From NCBI GenBank assembly GCA_013397695.1, contig VYZI01000567.1, forward strand, positions 1-64,000: DNA of 64,000 bases, read 5' to 3'. This document shows, piece after piece, positions 1 through 11,095 of the stretch (the first letter of the stretch is position 1; each line of letters starts with the position of its first letter). Both the position numbers and the translations under genes were made by a program. This DNA is from Centropus unirufus (taxonomy: Eukaryota; Chordata; Aves; Cuculiformes; Centropidae). The notes beneath the pieces were generated by a model. It saw nothing but the letters and a program-made list of their open reading frames with translations, was not told the origin of the DNA and did not search any database.

Positions 1-383
1 CTCTTGGACTTTATTTTGGATTTCTTACCATCGCTCAGCCAAATGAGGGAAGTCACAAGAGTGACCTGGCATGGGAAGAGTGGGATGTTCAGGTTGTTTA
101 GAGTCCCCTCCAGGTCTTTGCTGCTAAATCTGGGACTGATGTTGACTGCAATTTATCTCCTCCTGCTTTATAATAGCTTTGGAAATCAATCAATCTGGAA
201 AATATCATTGCCTGGTACATGCAGCGGGTGGATGTGAATGCTGCCCAAGGGCTTTGCAGGGAAGAGTGGAGGAGTGGTCACAGGCAGAGATGCTGGGTTT
301 GATACACACCTAGAGCAATACGAGAAGCAAATCCATAGCAGTTCCTGTAAAATTATCCCAGGATACTTTAAATATTAATCATC

Positions 384-840
384 AGAGAATCATAGAATCA
401 TGGAATCTTAGAATGGTTTAGGTCAGAAATGACCTTAAAGCCCATCTAGTTCCAAGCCCCTGCAACAGGCAGGTACACCTCCCACAGGATCAAGTTGCTC
501 CCATCCAGCCTAGACTTCAAAACCTCTAATGATGAGGCAGCCACGACGTCCCTGGGCAACCTATACCAGGGTCTCCCCACCCTCTCAGCAAAACATTTCT
601 TCCTAATATTTCATATAAATCTTCCACCTTTGAGCTTAAAACTGTTTCCCTTCATCCCACCCCTGCACTACTAGATCCAGAGCCCCTCCTCAGCTTTCCT
701 GGAGCCCCTTTCAGTACTGGAAGCTGCTCTAAGGTCTCCCCAGAGTCTTCTCTTCTCCAGGATGAACAATCCCAATCTCTCAGGCTGTCCTTGTCCTTGG
801 GAGGTGCTCCAGTCCTAGGATGATCTTCGTGGCTCTATTT
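384..840 (-). mobile_element. CR1 LINE fragment
   Basis: The plus strand reads the complement of a CR1 3' end: AGAATCATAGAATCATGGAA, then a degraded GGTTTAGGTCAGAAATGACC followed by CTTAAAGCCCATCTAG. It continues through CTCCCACAGGATCAAGTTGC and CTCCAGGATGAACAATCCCA to a break near 840. The element is 5'-truncated and too diverged to code. Confidence 0.9.
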
Positions 841-1611
841 TATTTTGTTCCTTATTTCCCTGCTTACTGTGTTGCCCAAAAGCCAACTCAGCCCACACAA
901 TGTACAGGCAGTCTGGCACAGCACTGGACAATATCCAACAAGAGCAAGAAGGGTAAGCGGATGTGTCAAAACATGGAGTGATTCTGGGAACTGAACATGT
1001 GCAGGGAACAGAGAAAAGAAACAAGAGCTTTGTACACACCACAGATAATGTGTGTGTGTGAGGGAACAGCTAAGTGGAAATGTACAGCAAATAAAGGGCT
1101 GGAAATTCAGGGTTTCCACTCTACATGTCCTGTCTCTATGGAGGCAGAACTACAGAGGTCCATGTGAAACCTTTCTTAGAAAACAATCCTTCCACAATTG
1201 GTGGCAGCACAGTAAAACACACTCCCCTCAGCAAGCCACAGGCAGGTGAGGACAGTTCTGGCTCTGCATCACCCACCCTTATCATGGACCAGTTATCGGA
1301 ACCACTGCTTTTTTCTCCCCTCTAACTTTGCTGTCACTGATTGCTTTGGAGCATAACAATCAAGCAGTGCTTCATATACCAATAAACAAGGCACCCAGAG
1401 TAAACAGCAAATACCCAAAGCATTTAAGTCTGGGTTGCAACCAGAAACCAGGACTGGACCCATCAGCCAGGTGATGCAACTAACAGGCTACTCTGAGATG
1501 ATGACTGGACTTGCTGTCTCTGGTGCTGAGCTGGACTTCAGCTTGAAAGAGTAGCAAAGACCCTCCAAGTTCACCTCACTTCAAGCCACGGGGATGCCGC
1601 CACAAGCAACC

Positions 1612-2450
1612 CACAGAATCACAATCGTTTAGGTTGGAAAAGATCATTGAGTCCAGCCGCAAACCTAACACTGCCAACTCCACCACTAAACCATGTCCCA
1701 AAGCAGCCCATCCATAAGGGTTTCACATCCCTTCAGGGATGGTAACTCCTCCACTTCCCTAGGCAAACTCTTTCAGTGTTTGCCAACACTTTCCTGAAGT
1801 AATTTTTCCCAATATCCAATCTAAACCTCCCCTGGTGTAACTTCAGGACATTTCTCATTATCACATCACTTTCAGTTGGGCGGAGAGACCAGCACACCCC
1901 TTGCTACAACCTCCTTTCAGGCTGTGTTAGAAGCCAGTAAGTTTTCCCTTCAGCCTCCTTTCCTCCTGGCTACACAGGAGCCACTCCATTTCCTCAGCCA
2001 CTCCCATACCCTCTGTGTTTCAGCTCTTTCTCAGCATCATTCCCCTTTTCCGGACACATTCTAGCCCCTTCATTTCTTTCTTGTAGTGAGGGGATCAAAA
2101 CTGAAGCCAGGATTCGAGGTGTGGCATCACCAGTACCAAGTCAAGGAGGATGAATCACTTCTCTACCCCTGCTGGCCGCAACATTGCTAATCCAAGTTAT
2201 GATATTGTTGGGCTTCTTGGCCACCTGAGCCACTGCTGCTCATGTTCAGTCACTGTTAACCAGCACCCGCAGGTACTTTTCCACCAAACAGCTTTTCCCC
2301 AAGCCTGCAGCATTGCATGGGGTTGCTGTGGCCCAAATCCAGGACCTGGCACTGAGCCTTGTTGAACCCCATGCTGCTGGCCTTGGCCCATTGATCCATC
2401 CTGATCAGATTCCTTTGTACTCTCTTCCTTCCCTCAAGCAGATTGACCCA
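1612..2450 (-). mobile_element. CR1 LINE fragment, reverse-transcriptase end and 3' UTR
   Basis: It starts with CACAGAATCACAATCGTTTA GGTTGGAAAAGATCATTGAG and carries the CACCACTAAACCATGTCCC signature of one CR1 subfamily. It then runs through complement-of-ORF2 sequence, including GCATGGGGTTGCTGTGGCCC and CCTTGTTGAACCCCATGCTG. Many indels interrupt the frame. The exact 5' break near 2450 is uncertain. Confidence 0.88.
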
Positions 2451-2521
2451 CTCATTTTATAGATGGGCCCTCATGCAAGATACTGTATTTCCACATACAG
2501 CTCAAAATTTTATCACATTAC

Positions 2522-2821
2522 CTGCAACATGTTGAGGAGCAGACTCCGGAACTTGGTTCCTTCCACCATAAAGAGGGCCATCTTGTCACAGAGCTTGGCT
2601 GCTGTGGAAGCAAAGCTGCGGTCTGTCACTGCTTTCTGGTAGATGGTCTTGACTATCTCTCCCAGCATCTCCTCTGAATTGGTAGAATTCTGGGCTTCCT
2701 CCATGAAGGTGGTGAGCTTGGAGTCAACATCACTGCTGTTGTTCCTCATGCTATTGAGAATTTCAATTAATTTGTCCATTTTGTTCTTTTCAAGACTGGA
2801 AGTTTCCACTGTGACTTCGTC
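2522..2821 (-). CDS. CTIF: CTIF internal coding exon F (start of the MIF4G domain)
   Basis: This exon is exactly 300 nt, phase 0 at both ends, and encodes 100 residues: a short acidic lead-in DEVTVETSS, then the start of the MIF4G HEAT-repeat domain (from about residue 15, KMDKLIEILNSMRNNSSDVD). Other conserved parts are FMEEAQNSTNSEEMLGEIVK, TAAKLCDKMALFMVEGTKF and RSLLLNMLQ. It matches human CTIF almost residue for residue, from memory. In this family the MIF4G domain takes the place of eIF4G in recruiting eIF3 (through eIF3g) to CBC-bound mRNA, supporting pioneer-round translation and nonsense-mediated decay. The donor is GTAATG. The acceptor CGGATCAG has a pyrimidine tract interrupted near the AG. 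The rest of the domain, about 155 residues, lies outside the window. Confidence 0.96.
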
Positions 2822-4584
2822 CTGATCCGTGAAAAGGGAAAGACAAGGCATCTGTTACACAAAGAAAAAAACAGACATATCAGCTCTTGTCTTTCCACAA
2901 ACAGCAAAGGGGAGGGGGGGAGAGGGGATTGGGGAAACATATAAACAAACACAGAAAATCAAAGCAGCTTTTAGAGGCACAATGGTCTCATCTCAGCATT
3001 GAAAACCACAAGTGAATGAATTCTGATCCAGAAATGTTCTCTTTCCCCATTTCCCACTGCATTCAATCCCAGAGTCCTCTCCCTCAGCTCCATGAGATTT
3101 GCTCAATGGTCCTGAGCCAGTATGTTAAGGTCAGACCATTCCTGACTGCCTTTGGCATCTTGAATAGTTTTCTGGGGGTGTCTGAAACATGGTGATAATG
3201 GACATATTTTTGCTTCTACTTTCAAAGTGCACTAATATTTGAAAAATGCTCAGATAATGATCCCACAAAAATATCTACTTTTTAATATATATTTAATGAT
3301 CTAAACCGAGATCAAAGGTGGCATAAGATCCTGGCATTAGAAAAACTCTTCCATCTCTTGACTCATACTCCTCACTTCGTAACAGTACCACATAACTTAT
3401 TGCTTCTTTTCAACATTTAATTACACATTTGCACTTTTCCCCCAGTGTAAATCATGTATCCTGCCTATTATGGTCTGTCCTCTCCCTTCTTCTAGTCCAA
3501 TATTAAAATATGCTATATAATACAAACCTGTAACAATTTTTTGGACAACCCCAACATGAACTGGCATTTGGAATTGTCCAGAACTCCTATCAGGAGACCA
3601 GTTGTCTCAACTACACCCACTCAAACGTGGGCGCTTATGTGATGCATATCTTAAAAGAGTACAGATTTACAGTGCAGGCAGTAAAATGAATACTCTGAAA
3701 GTCTGCTATACTCCCATTGCTTTAAAGAACACAAAAATAACTAACAAAATTTCCTCCTCCTCCTCATGCCACATACATAAATAGTAAATGCACATGTATT
3801 CGAAGGTATATATTTCCAACACACATTCCCATGGAATTGTATATGTTCAGGTTATTTTTGCTATGCATTTTGGAAATCTCATTGGAGGTACCCCATCTGG
3901 CACATTTTCCAGTCTGACAAAAGGACCTCAAGAGAAAGAATCTGAGTTTCACTTGGGGCAAATTAAGATATCATCTCCAAATTCCTCAGGAATCTGAGGC
4001 TGAATATTGCTTCCAAAATGGATTTCTCCTCAGTCTATTGCTTGCATTAGTTTTCTTATTGTTGGGTTTTTGGAAGGCAGGGGGAAAAGGTAATGATGCT
4101 TCAATTAAGTGCTGAGATAAATGGATATCAATTTTTAAATAGTTGACTCCAACTACTCAACACTCAAAATTCAAAACTCTAATTGTGGGGATTAATTGCC
4201 TTTTTTAGACCTCTTTGCAAAGTTGATGAGCTCTGCAGACTGGGAAGCAGTCAGTTGGGATCAGTCCCTGGAGAAGGAGGACATGCATAGAGGCTCATAC
4301 GTGCATGAGCCTTTCCTGAGGGTCTCTGCATGCATAGAGGGAGAGTTTCCAGTCCTTCTCGGGGAACATATGCTAGAAACAGCCTCAACCATGGAGATGA
4401 ACTAAGAGCCTTACCACTGTATCAATAAAATGCCTTCTGAAGAACCATGAAGACACTGCAGAAGAAGTGCTGGCACTAGGAGATTAAAAGGTCCTTTAAA
4501 CCCACCACACCCTTTGTATGAAGAATGGGTGATAACCAGACTCTTGAAAAAAGGGAAATTCAACATTCCCCTAAGAAATATTAC
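2822..4584 (-). other. CTIF: CTIF intron between exons E and F
   Basis: A 1.76-kb intron bounded by GTAATA and AG. It is AT-rich in the middle. No repeat family is recognised. A 22-base hairpin and a 12-base direct repeat lie at 4282-4340, about 250 bases from the donor of exon E. Confidence 0.9.
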
Positions 4585-5026
4585 CTTCTCTTTTAGTCTC
4601 CTCCGCAGCCTGTCTTTGGATGACTGAAGCAAATTGATCTTGGGTCTTTCCCCAGTGCGCTCGTGAATACTGTCTTTCCGCTTGGTCTCCGACTCCTGGA
4701 TGTACTGCTGAGACTGCTTCTCCGCAGCTTCGGGGCTCCGATGTGTTTCTGTGGGAATATGCACTGTGCAGACAGAGGTGTCCTCGATTTTCAAATTCTC
4801 AGTCTCTTTGGCATTTCTGTGCGTTTCTTTGTCGTTGGGTGAGTGCTTCTGGTTGTGATGCCATCTCCGGTTCTGGCTGTAGCCATGGTGGCCTGTCCTG
4901 CCTGAGGAGTGAGGGGCTTGGCCTCCCTGGTAGAGTTTCTGGTGGTCCCTGTTGTGTTTGGTGCCACCTTGCTGATGATCTGCATGCTGTTGAGACTTGT
5001 TCCCAAGAGGAAGTCTCTGCTGTTGC
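4585..5026 (-). CDS. CTIF: CTIF internal coding exon E (Gln/His-rich linker)
   Basis: This 442-nt exon is the largest in the window. The correct frame begins with one base completing an Arg codon and then reads QQQRLPLGNKSQQHADHQ onward. It continues through HHGYSQNRRWHH and a DKETHRNAKETENLKIEDTS stretch, and ends ERPKINLLQSSKDRLRRR then LKEK. It has no internal stop but no early Met, so start-to-stop frame searches show mainly off-frame shadows. The N-terminal two thirds is low-complexity and rich in Gln, His, Ser and Thr, probably disordered. The last 30 residues are strongly conserved and basic. Compared with human CTIF as recalled, several linker residues are missing around the NAKET motif. 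The donor is GTAATA and the acceptor TTTCCAG. Confidence 0.95.
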
Positions 5027-6579
5027 CTGGAAAGTCAAAGGAATTTGTTATTATATCCTTTCCTGCATGGTCCTGTTTGGTCAACACATCTGTCCCACCA
5101 AACACCTGCCCCTTAGCAGGTAGGCTGTGTTGGTCTCCCTGTCTCAAAAAGGGAGCCAATTTCTTGGCATTGAACTCAACCTAGTATTAACTCTAATTAA
5201 CAGCCACATTTCAGCTGAAAGTTTGCATAAACAGCTATCTAACGTGACTTTGGTTCCCAGGAAAATTTCTCCTGGTTTCAGGTTTCTGTATTGTCTATTG
5301 CTTCCACACTAAACTAGGGAAGACCTGGCTAGTCCCAGTTCAGTGGTGAAATACCAGGAGATATATTTTTTCTGAAGAGCTAAGGAGTTCCTGCTAAGCG
5401 TGGCCCACAGCATCACTTGCTCCTCTTGCTTGCTACCTCTGCTGTAGTAATGTGACATTGGTTTGCAGTGCATCATTTCAAGTGCATCAGGGATTTCCAA
5501 GCAAGTTAAAAAAGCTAAAAAGCAAATTAAGGAGTAAAAGAAGCACCCCCCCCCCCCGCTCAAATGGTTTTGTTTGTCCTTTCTTTATGCATATCTTTTG
5601 TTGTTGCTACACTGGGACAGGACATATGTATGGGTGAAGAAGCTGACAACCATGCACGGATCCAGCAGCACGGAAAGCCAGGACCATTACCTCTGGATAG
5701 AAGGCTAGGTTAATTAGGCTCCAACCAGATAATATGGAAATTCCACAGGCACAAAGAGGACGAATTAACCACAAATGGTTTGCTCAAGAGACTACAGAGA
5801 CACAGAAGGGATGAGCAAGCCCTTGTGTACTAGCTGTAAGTGGTAGCTGAGATGGAAGAAACGATTTGGCAGACTTGGATATTTCAGATTTCCACATAGG
5901 TTGCAAGTGTGACTCTCCCCAGCACAGACGGCTGAGTTGGGATGCCATCATCAAGGCTGTAATTAAGATGGAGACAGTCCTGGCATTGGCTGCCTTTGCC
6001 TGGGACTCTGCAGGGTTTGTTCTAAGCACTACAACAGCTTCCTGCCTGTTCAGCATCCACCTGAAACAGGGAAAAAACCGCGAGTGCTACGGTGACCACG
6101 CCATTCTGCATCTGTGTTGGTTTTGTAGTTATTACAATCCATCCCACTGCTCATCCCTTGTCCCGAACCTCCACTTCCATTTGGATAAATAGCATTGTAT
6201 ACTTAAAACCTGTCACACAGCAATTAATTTTATTTTCACCATCCACACTGCTCAGCTAAGGGTGCTTGGACAAAGGAAAGGGCCATTCACAAATATATTT
6301 CAATGGTCAGCAGCTAAATAGTCTCCAACCCTGCCTGCCAAAGCCATCTGCCCGTCAAATATGTATTCTTTGGCATCCCCAGGAGTTAAAACCTATTTTT
6401 TGAGGCCAACTGGCTCTTAACCATAAAGAGTGAGGGCTTGTGTTTGCCGAACACAGGATGAAGAGGCTTGTTCGTGGTGGTAGTGGAAGGAATTTCCATT
6501 GAGTTTCAGACCACTGGATCCGGTTTTCTGAGACATTCAACATGGGTATTTTCTCTTTGCAAGCTGAATGGAAGGGAAT

Positions 6580-6598
6580 AAAAAAAAAAAAAAAAAAA
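6580..6598. repeat. poly-A tract (19 A)
   Basis: An uninterrupted run of A preceded by GAAGGGAAT. I checked for a retrocopied gene upstream and found no coding similarity or target-site duplication. Confidence 0.9.
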
Positions 6599-7844
6599 GG
6601 AGATGGGGGAAGCTTTCCTGTTTTCTGGAGCTTACAAGCATTTTATGAGTACAGAATCTCCACATCAAGTTTTCCTGGCATTTCTTTGTTTCCTCTCAGT
6701 AACGCAATCACATAAACTGCTTTGTAAAAACGCTTATTAAAAGAGGACTGTCAAAATAAAAGTTTAAGCCCTTATCTAGTATTAAGCCCTCACATGCTTA
6801 AGTGGGCAGGAGTTTTGCTGATATAATTCAGCATTTTCTTTGTGTGGTTTTGCTCTTTTTTCATTTCAAACATCTGATTTTAACTCTTTGGGTACACTTT
6901 TAGGCTTGAATTATGTTACGACCCTCTAATTTTTCTTTCTTCCAACACAGGTTATTAGCCAGACAGGCTGCCACTGTATTTAGGCTGCAAATCCTGCACA
7001 GAAATTATAAAAGTTGCACAGAGGCAAATTAATTTAAGCAGAGGCAAAGCAAAACACCTGGAAATGAGTAGTGAATGAGCCTCTGCTGTGGATTCCTTCA
7101 AGAAATGCATGCAGGGACAATTTTTTCCTAAAGGAATAATGATATTATAAACCAAAGCATTTCTGTTTAACGGCTGTGAAAGAAACAAAAGGTTTAAGAT
7201 TGAAAAAAATCCCAAACAGTTAAGCCAATGTGGAATGTGCAAGATTGTTTGATTTGGGTATTTTGCAACAGGACAGGAAGAGGAATGGCAGCTCTGTCCC
7301 TGTACAGGACAGCTAAAATGCAATATCCACATGACAAGGGGGAGAGCAAACACAAATCAAAGCTCTGCAGTCACTGACCACAGGACGGAAAACATCAGAA
7401 GGGGGAGAAAAACGCAAGAAATAAAAGGCAAAGAAATGAGAATGGCAAAGAAGGAGCAGCATCCGTGACTTGGCAGCAGGCAGGGGTGTAGACGATATTC
7501 CAGCGTTCAGGCACAGAGTCGTGTGCTTTTATCTTTACCCCAGTAAAGAAGGAGAGCCAAGAAGCAAAAGGACTCTGGAGAGAGGAAGAGCCAAAGCAGG
7601 GAGAACAGGACACAGATCTTATATTTTTTTTTGACTGCACAGCACTGCAAATCCTGGAAAGTTGGGATGATCCATCCTTGATCTCAGGGGTGACCAAGGT
7701 GCTGGAGACATGGAAAGCACCAGAATGGGGCAAGATGAGGACTAAGGCACCGCATCACCCACACCACCTGTGGGTGGAGATGATGGAAACAGCCTCCTGC
7801 TCGCTCAAGAGCAAAAGAGCTGAGATTATGGCTTGGGGTGACCT

Positions 7845-8006
7845 ACCAAGCTTAGGGAACCAGGAATGCGCTGCAGGTGTTCAAGCTGAGGCTGGATGAG
7901 GCTTTGAGAAACATGACCAGTAGAAGTTGTCCCAGCCCATAGCAGAGGGTTTGGAACTGATGATCAGTAAGGTCCCTTCTGACCTAAACCATTCTATGAC
8001 TCTTTC
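7845..8006 (+). mobile_element. CR1 LINE 3'-end fragment
   Basis: A short plus-oriented piece containing GTTCAAGCTGAGGCTGGATG and AAGGTCCCTTCTGACCTAAA, ending CCATTCTATGACTC. Only the last ~160 bases of the element remain. Confidence 0.85.
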
Positions 8007-10887
8007 ATGTAAAGGCACCTCCCAGCCCAAGATTTTAGGCTGAAGTGAGGAAGACCCTGAATCACACAAAAACATACATCTCCTAGAAAACCAGAAAAGT
8101 GCCGCAGGCTACTGGAAAATCCTTTTTCTGTCCCTCTCTGCTCATCATTTGCTGTAAGGACACAGTGCTTTGCCAGGAATCTGGCTTCAGCTACAAGAAA
8201 AAGCACCTAGACAGCATACTGGTCTCTTACCTATTGCCCTTGTTTTATGTTAAATTACTTTTTTTTTCGCAACTGATTCAAGTCAAAACTTCCCCCTGAT
8301 GTCAGTGGAACAGGAGGTTTGATCATTGGTCGATATGGAACCTAAAGAGATGTTCAGTTACAAAGAAACTATAGAAGAACTAAAAAACCAAGGAGAGGCA
8401 GTCACAGTTGCTAAGCTGGAAATATGATGGTATTGCTCATGGTATAATTTTTCCATCAATTTTTTTTTTTTAATTAACTGAGGTACCTTTAAACAGAATT
8501 CAGATCTGGCACATGGCTGCTCTGTTGGAGGAGCCTACGCAAACAAATCTAAGGCTTCAGCTGTCTCAGTGATTATCAGCCTACTGCTCAGAAATATGTG
8601 AATTTACTACATTGTTTGCTCCCAAGAAAAGGGGCCAGAAGGTGCAAAGCTGGGGAAAATAACTCCAGACATGTGGACAGCTGTGGTCTAAAACACAGTT
8701 GCTCTGTCCTGTCAGCCCTGTTCATATGCCCTGGAGCGAGACAAGTTCTCTGAAAGCCCCCACCATTTGTCTGGCATGTGGAGAGCTGGAGGACAATGCA
8801 GGGTTACATTCTCCTGGTCGTTGCATGGAGACTTGGTTAGGCAATTCCTGTAAAGACAGAGAGGTGAGGAGCTACATTTCTATAATGGTACTTGGAAATA
8901 TTTACACCACTCTGAAGTGTATCCTGTAGAGCCAAACAGACTGAGATCTCACCCAGGACCTCAGAAACAGGATGCTCTAGACATGTTGACTCTTGCCTTT
9001 GAAGAACCTGCCTGGTCACCATCCTTGCCTTCAAATTCAGTCTGCTCTCCTATGGGATGCCCTCATGGACATGCTAAGCTCCTTGCAGAGGAGGAATTCT
9101 GGCTTTGTCCTTCTTTCATGCATAGCCTGATAGCTGGTGGGCATAGCCAGGGCCAATTAACAACTAATATGGACTTAGAGCCACTCAGGCAAGAAGCTGA
9201 GAATGAACAGCAGTGCCATGGACAAGGTCAAACCTTCTGCTTCTCCTTCTTCCTGCTAGTGAATGAAAACATTCCTCACTTCATTTTGCAAATAGACATT
9301 TTCTCTCCAGCCTTTCTTCTGCCAAGGCAAAATCTAATCTCTGTGCCAGAATCAGGCCCAGGAATATGATGCTAAGTCTTGGGAGTATCTCATGATCAGC
9401 TTTGCTATTAACATGCCTGCAATTAATTAGCAATTGCTGTTATAAGGGATAGATTAAGAGCTGCTGCAGAAATGGACTCTGTGGGACCTTCTATTCCTAT
9501 GAGGATCCCAGATCCCACTTATCCATGGTACTCCTCAACACTTGAAGAGTAGAACATCCCCCAAGGCACACAGCACCACAAAACCTGATGGCAAATACAT
9601 TCCTGGCCAGGGACACAGTCGCCAATGGCATGGCTTAGAGAGAGGTACCCCACCAGCTCTTCTGCATGCCACCATCATGTTACACCACCACATTCCTACT
9701 CTCTCCCCAGCAGCCGTGCAGATTATGTGGCAGTCTTGGATCCCATGAGCAGGGAATGCAGCTCCCAAAACAACCAGACTGGCACCCCGAGCAGTCACTG
9801 CTGGAGGGGTTTGCCATTAGCACTGGCTTTGAATACCTAAGGGACATCATGATACAAACTGAAAGGCCTGAAGGATTCCAGTTAGAAGTTGGTGAAATGT
9901 TACAGCATCTAAAACTGGTCCTGGAGGTCTAATTCTGCACTGGGAAACCAACAGGAATGTTATTGCTAATACAATGAGGAGGAATTTCTATTCTAGAGGC
10001 CTCACTTTCCCCAAAAGTATTCATCACCAAGCCTACCTCCATCAAAGGCACTCATATGTTTTACATGCATGTATAATGACAACTCAGTGTTGCTTTGGTG
10101 CAGGGAGCATCACGGTCTAGCCACAGCCATTTTCTATGCTCACTATGACTGAAAGTGGGAAACACTGAAATAAGTTTGACAGTTCCATACAATTTCATCA
10201 AAACCCTCGAAACCCCAAAGAAAGCAACAACCACCAGCTCCAAGGATGAAGAACACAGGACTTCTGCATGTTTTCCCTTTGTCTTTCTCTCTCAAACTGA
10301 TTTCACTTGATTCCAGTTTCATTTTTGTTTGCATTTTTCTCAGATGAGAAGGGAACAAGATGTCATGTTCACTCCCGAAAATAAAGTGAAATTCTTCACA
10401 GTTTTTTGATGCCTTTCTGCCACTAGGGTTAAAGTCTATCTCGATCACCAGACCCAGCCTTCATGTCTGGATGGACGCAGCATTTTGGATGCACAGAAAA
10501 TCTGTCTGTCAAAATAGTGTTGATCAGAATCAAAAAATGATCTTTGAACAGTTGAGACATGATGCGTACTTTAAGTCTTACACATATGCATCCTTGAAAA
10601 CATACAATAAACTCCAGAAGACAAGCATAGCCAACAAAAACAACACCATAAGGGCAGAGATGTTTTTGTTGAGGCTCACAGCATCTGGCTGCTAGTGAAA
10701 GCATTGGGAAACCTTCAGATGAGCTGTCTACCTGGGAACAACTCTCATCATTACCTAGTTCTTGGGTTCAGCCACTGCAGAAAAACTTCCCTTGGCTTTG
10801 GGCATTATGTCTGCCCCTGTTTGCTAGAGGTGATTTAGTTTGGCCATTACAACATAACTAGATGCAGTATAAATCAAGAGGGCAGCA

Positions 10888-11095
10888 CTTATTTTTACTG
10901 TGAGGGTGGTGAAACACTAGTATAGTTTGCTCAGAGAGGCGGCAGATGTCTCATCGCTGGAGACATTCAAGGTCAGGTTGGATGGGGCTCTGAGCACCAC
11001 AGTCGAGTTGAAGATGTTCCTGCTCACTGCAGTGCATTTGGACTAGATGACCTTTAGGTGTCCCTTCCAATCCAAACCCCTTTGTGATTCTATGT
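10888..11095 (+). mobile_element. CR1 LINE 3'-end fragment
   Basis: Plus-oriented piece with GTGAGGGTGGTGAAACACTA, GGTCAGGTTGGATGGGGCTC, and the tail CCCTTCCAATCCAAACCCC then GTGATTCTATG. It is severely 5'-truncated, as is usual for CR1. Confidence 0.88.

Larger units (their letters stand above)
1..2521 (-). other. CTIF: CTIF intron downstream of exon F (partial)
   Basis: Partial intron running off the left edge. It holds two antisense-oriented CR1 fragments (about 384-840 and 1612-2450) and a short TG run near 1050. The short open frames on both strands between 815 and 1325 lack homology and splice context, so I treat them as chance. Confidence 0.85.

Noticed and set aside
815..1325. Overlapping short frames on both strands
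   Set aside because: No homology, no splice context and low-complexity composition; treated as chance intronic frames.
4799..5159. Two open frames with Met starts overlapping exon E
   Set aside because: They are in the wrong frames. The frame without an early Met carries the conserved CTIF sequence and joins its neighbours in phase.
6340..6600. Possible processed pseudogene ending in the A19 tract
   Set aside because: No coding similarity, no flanking direct repeat and no upstream gene-like sequence.
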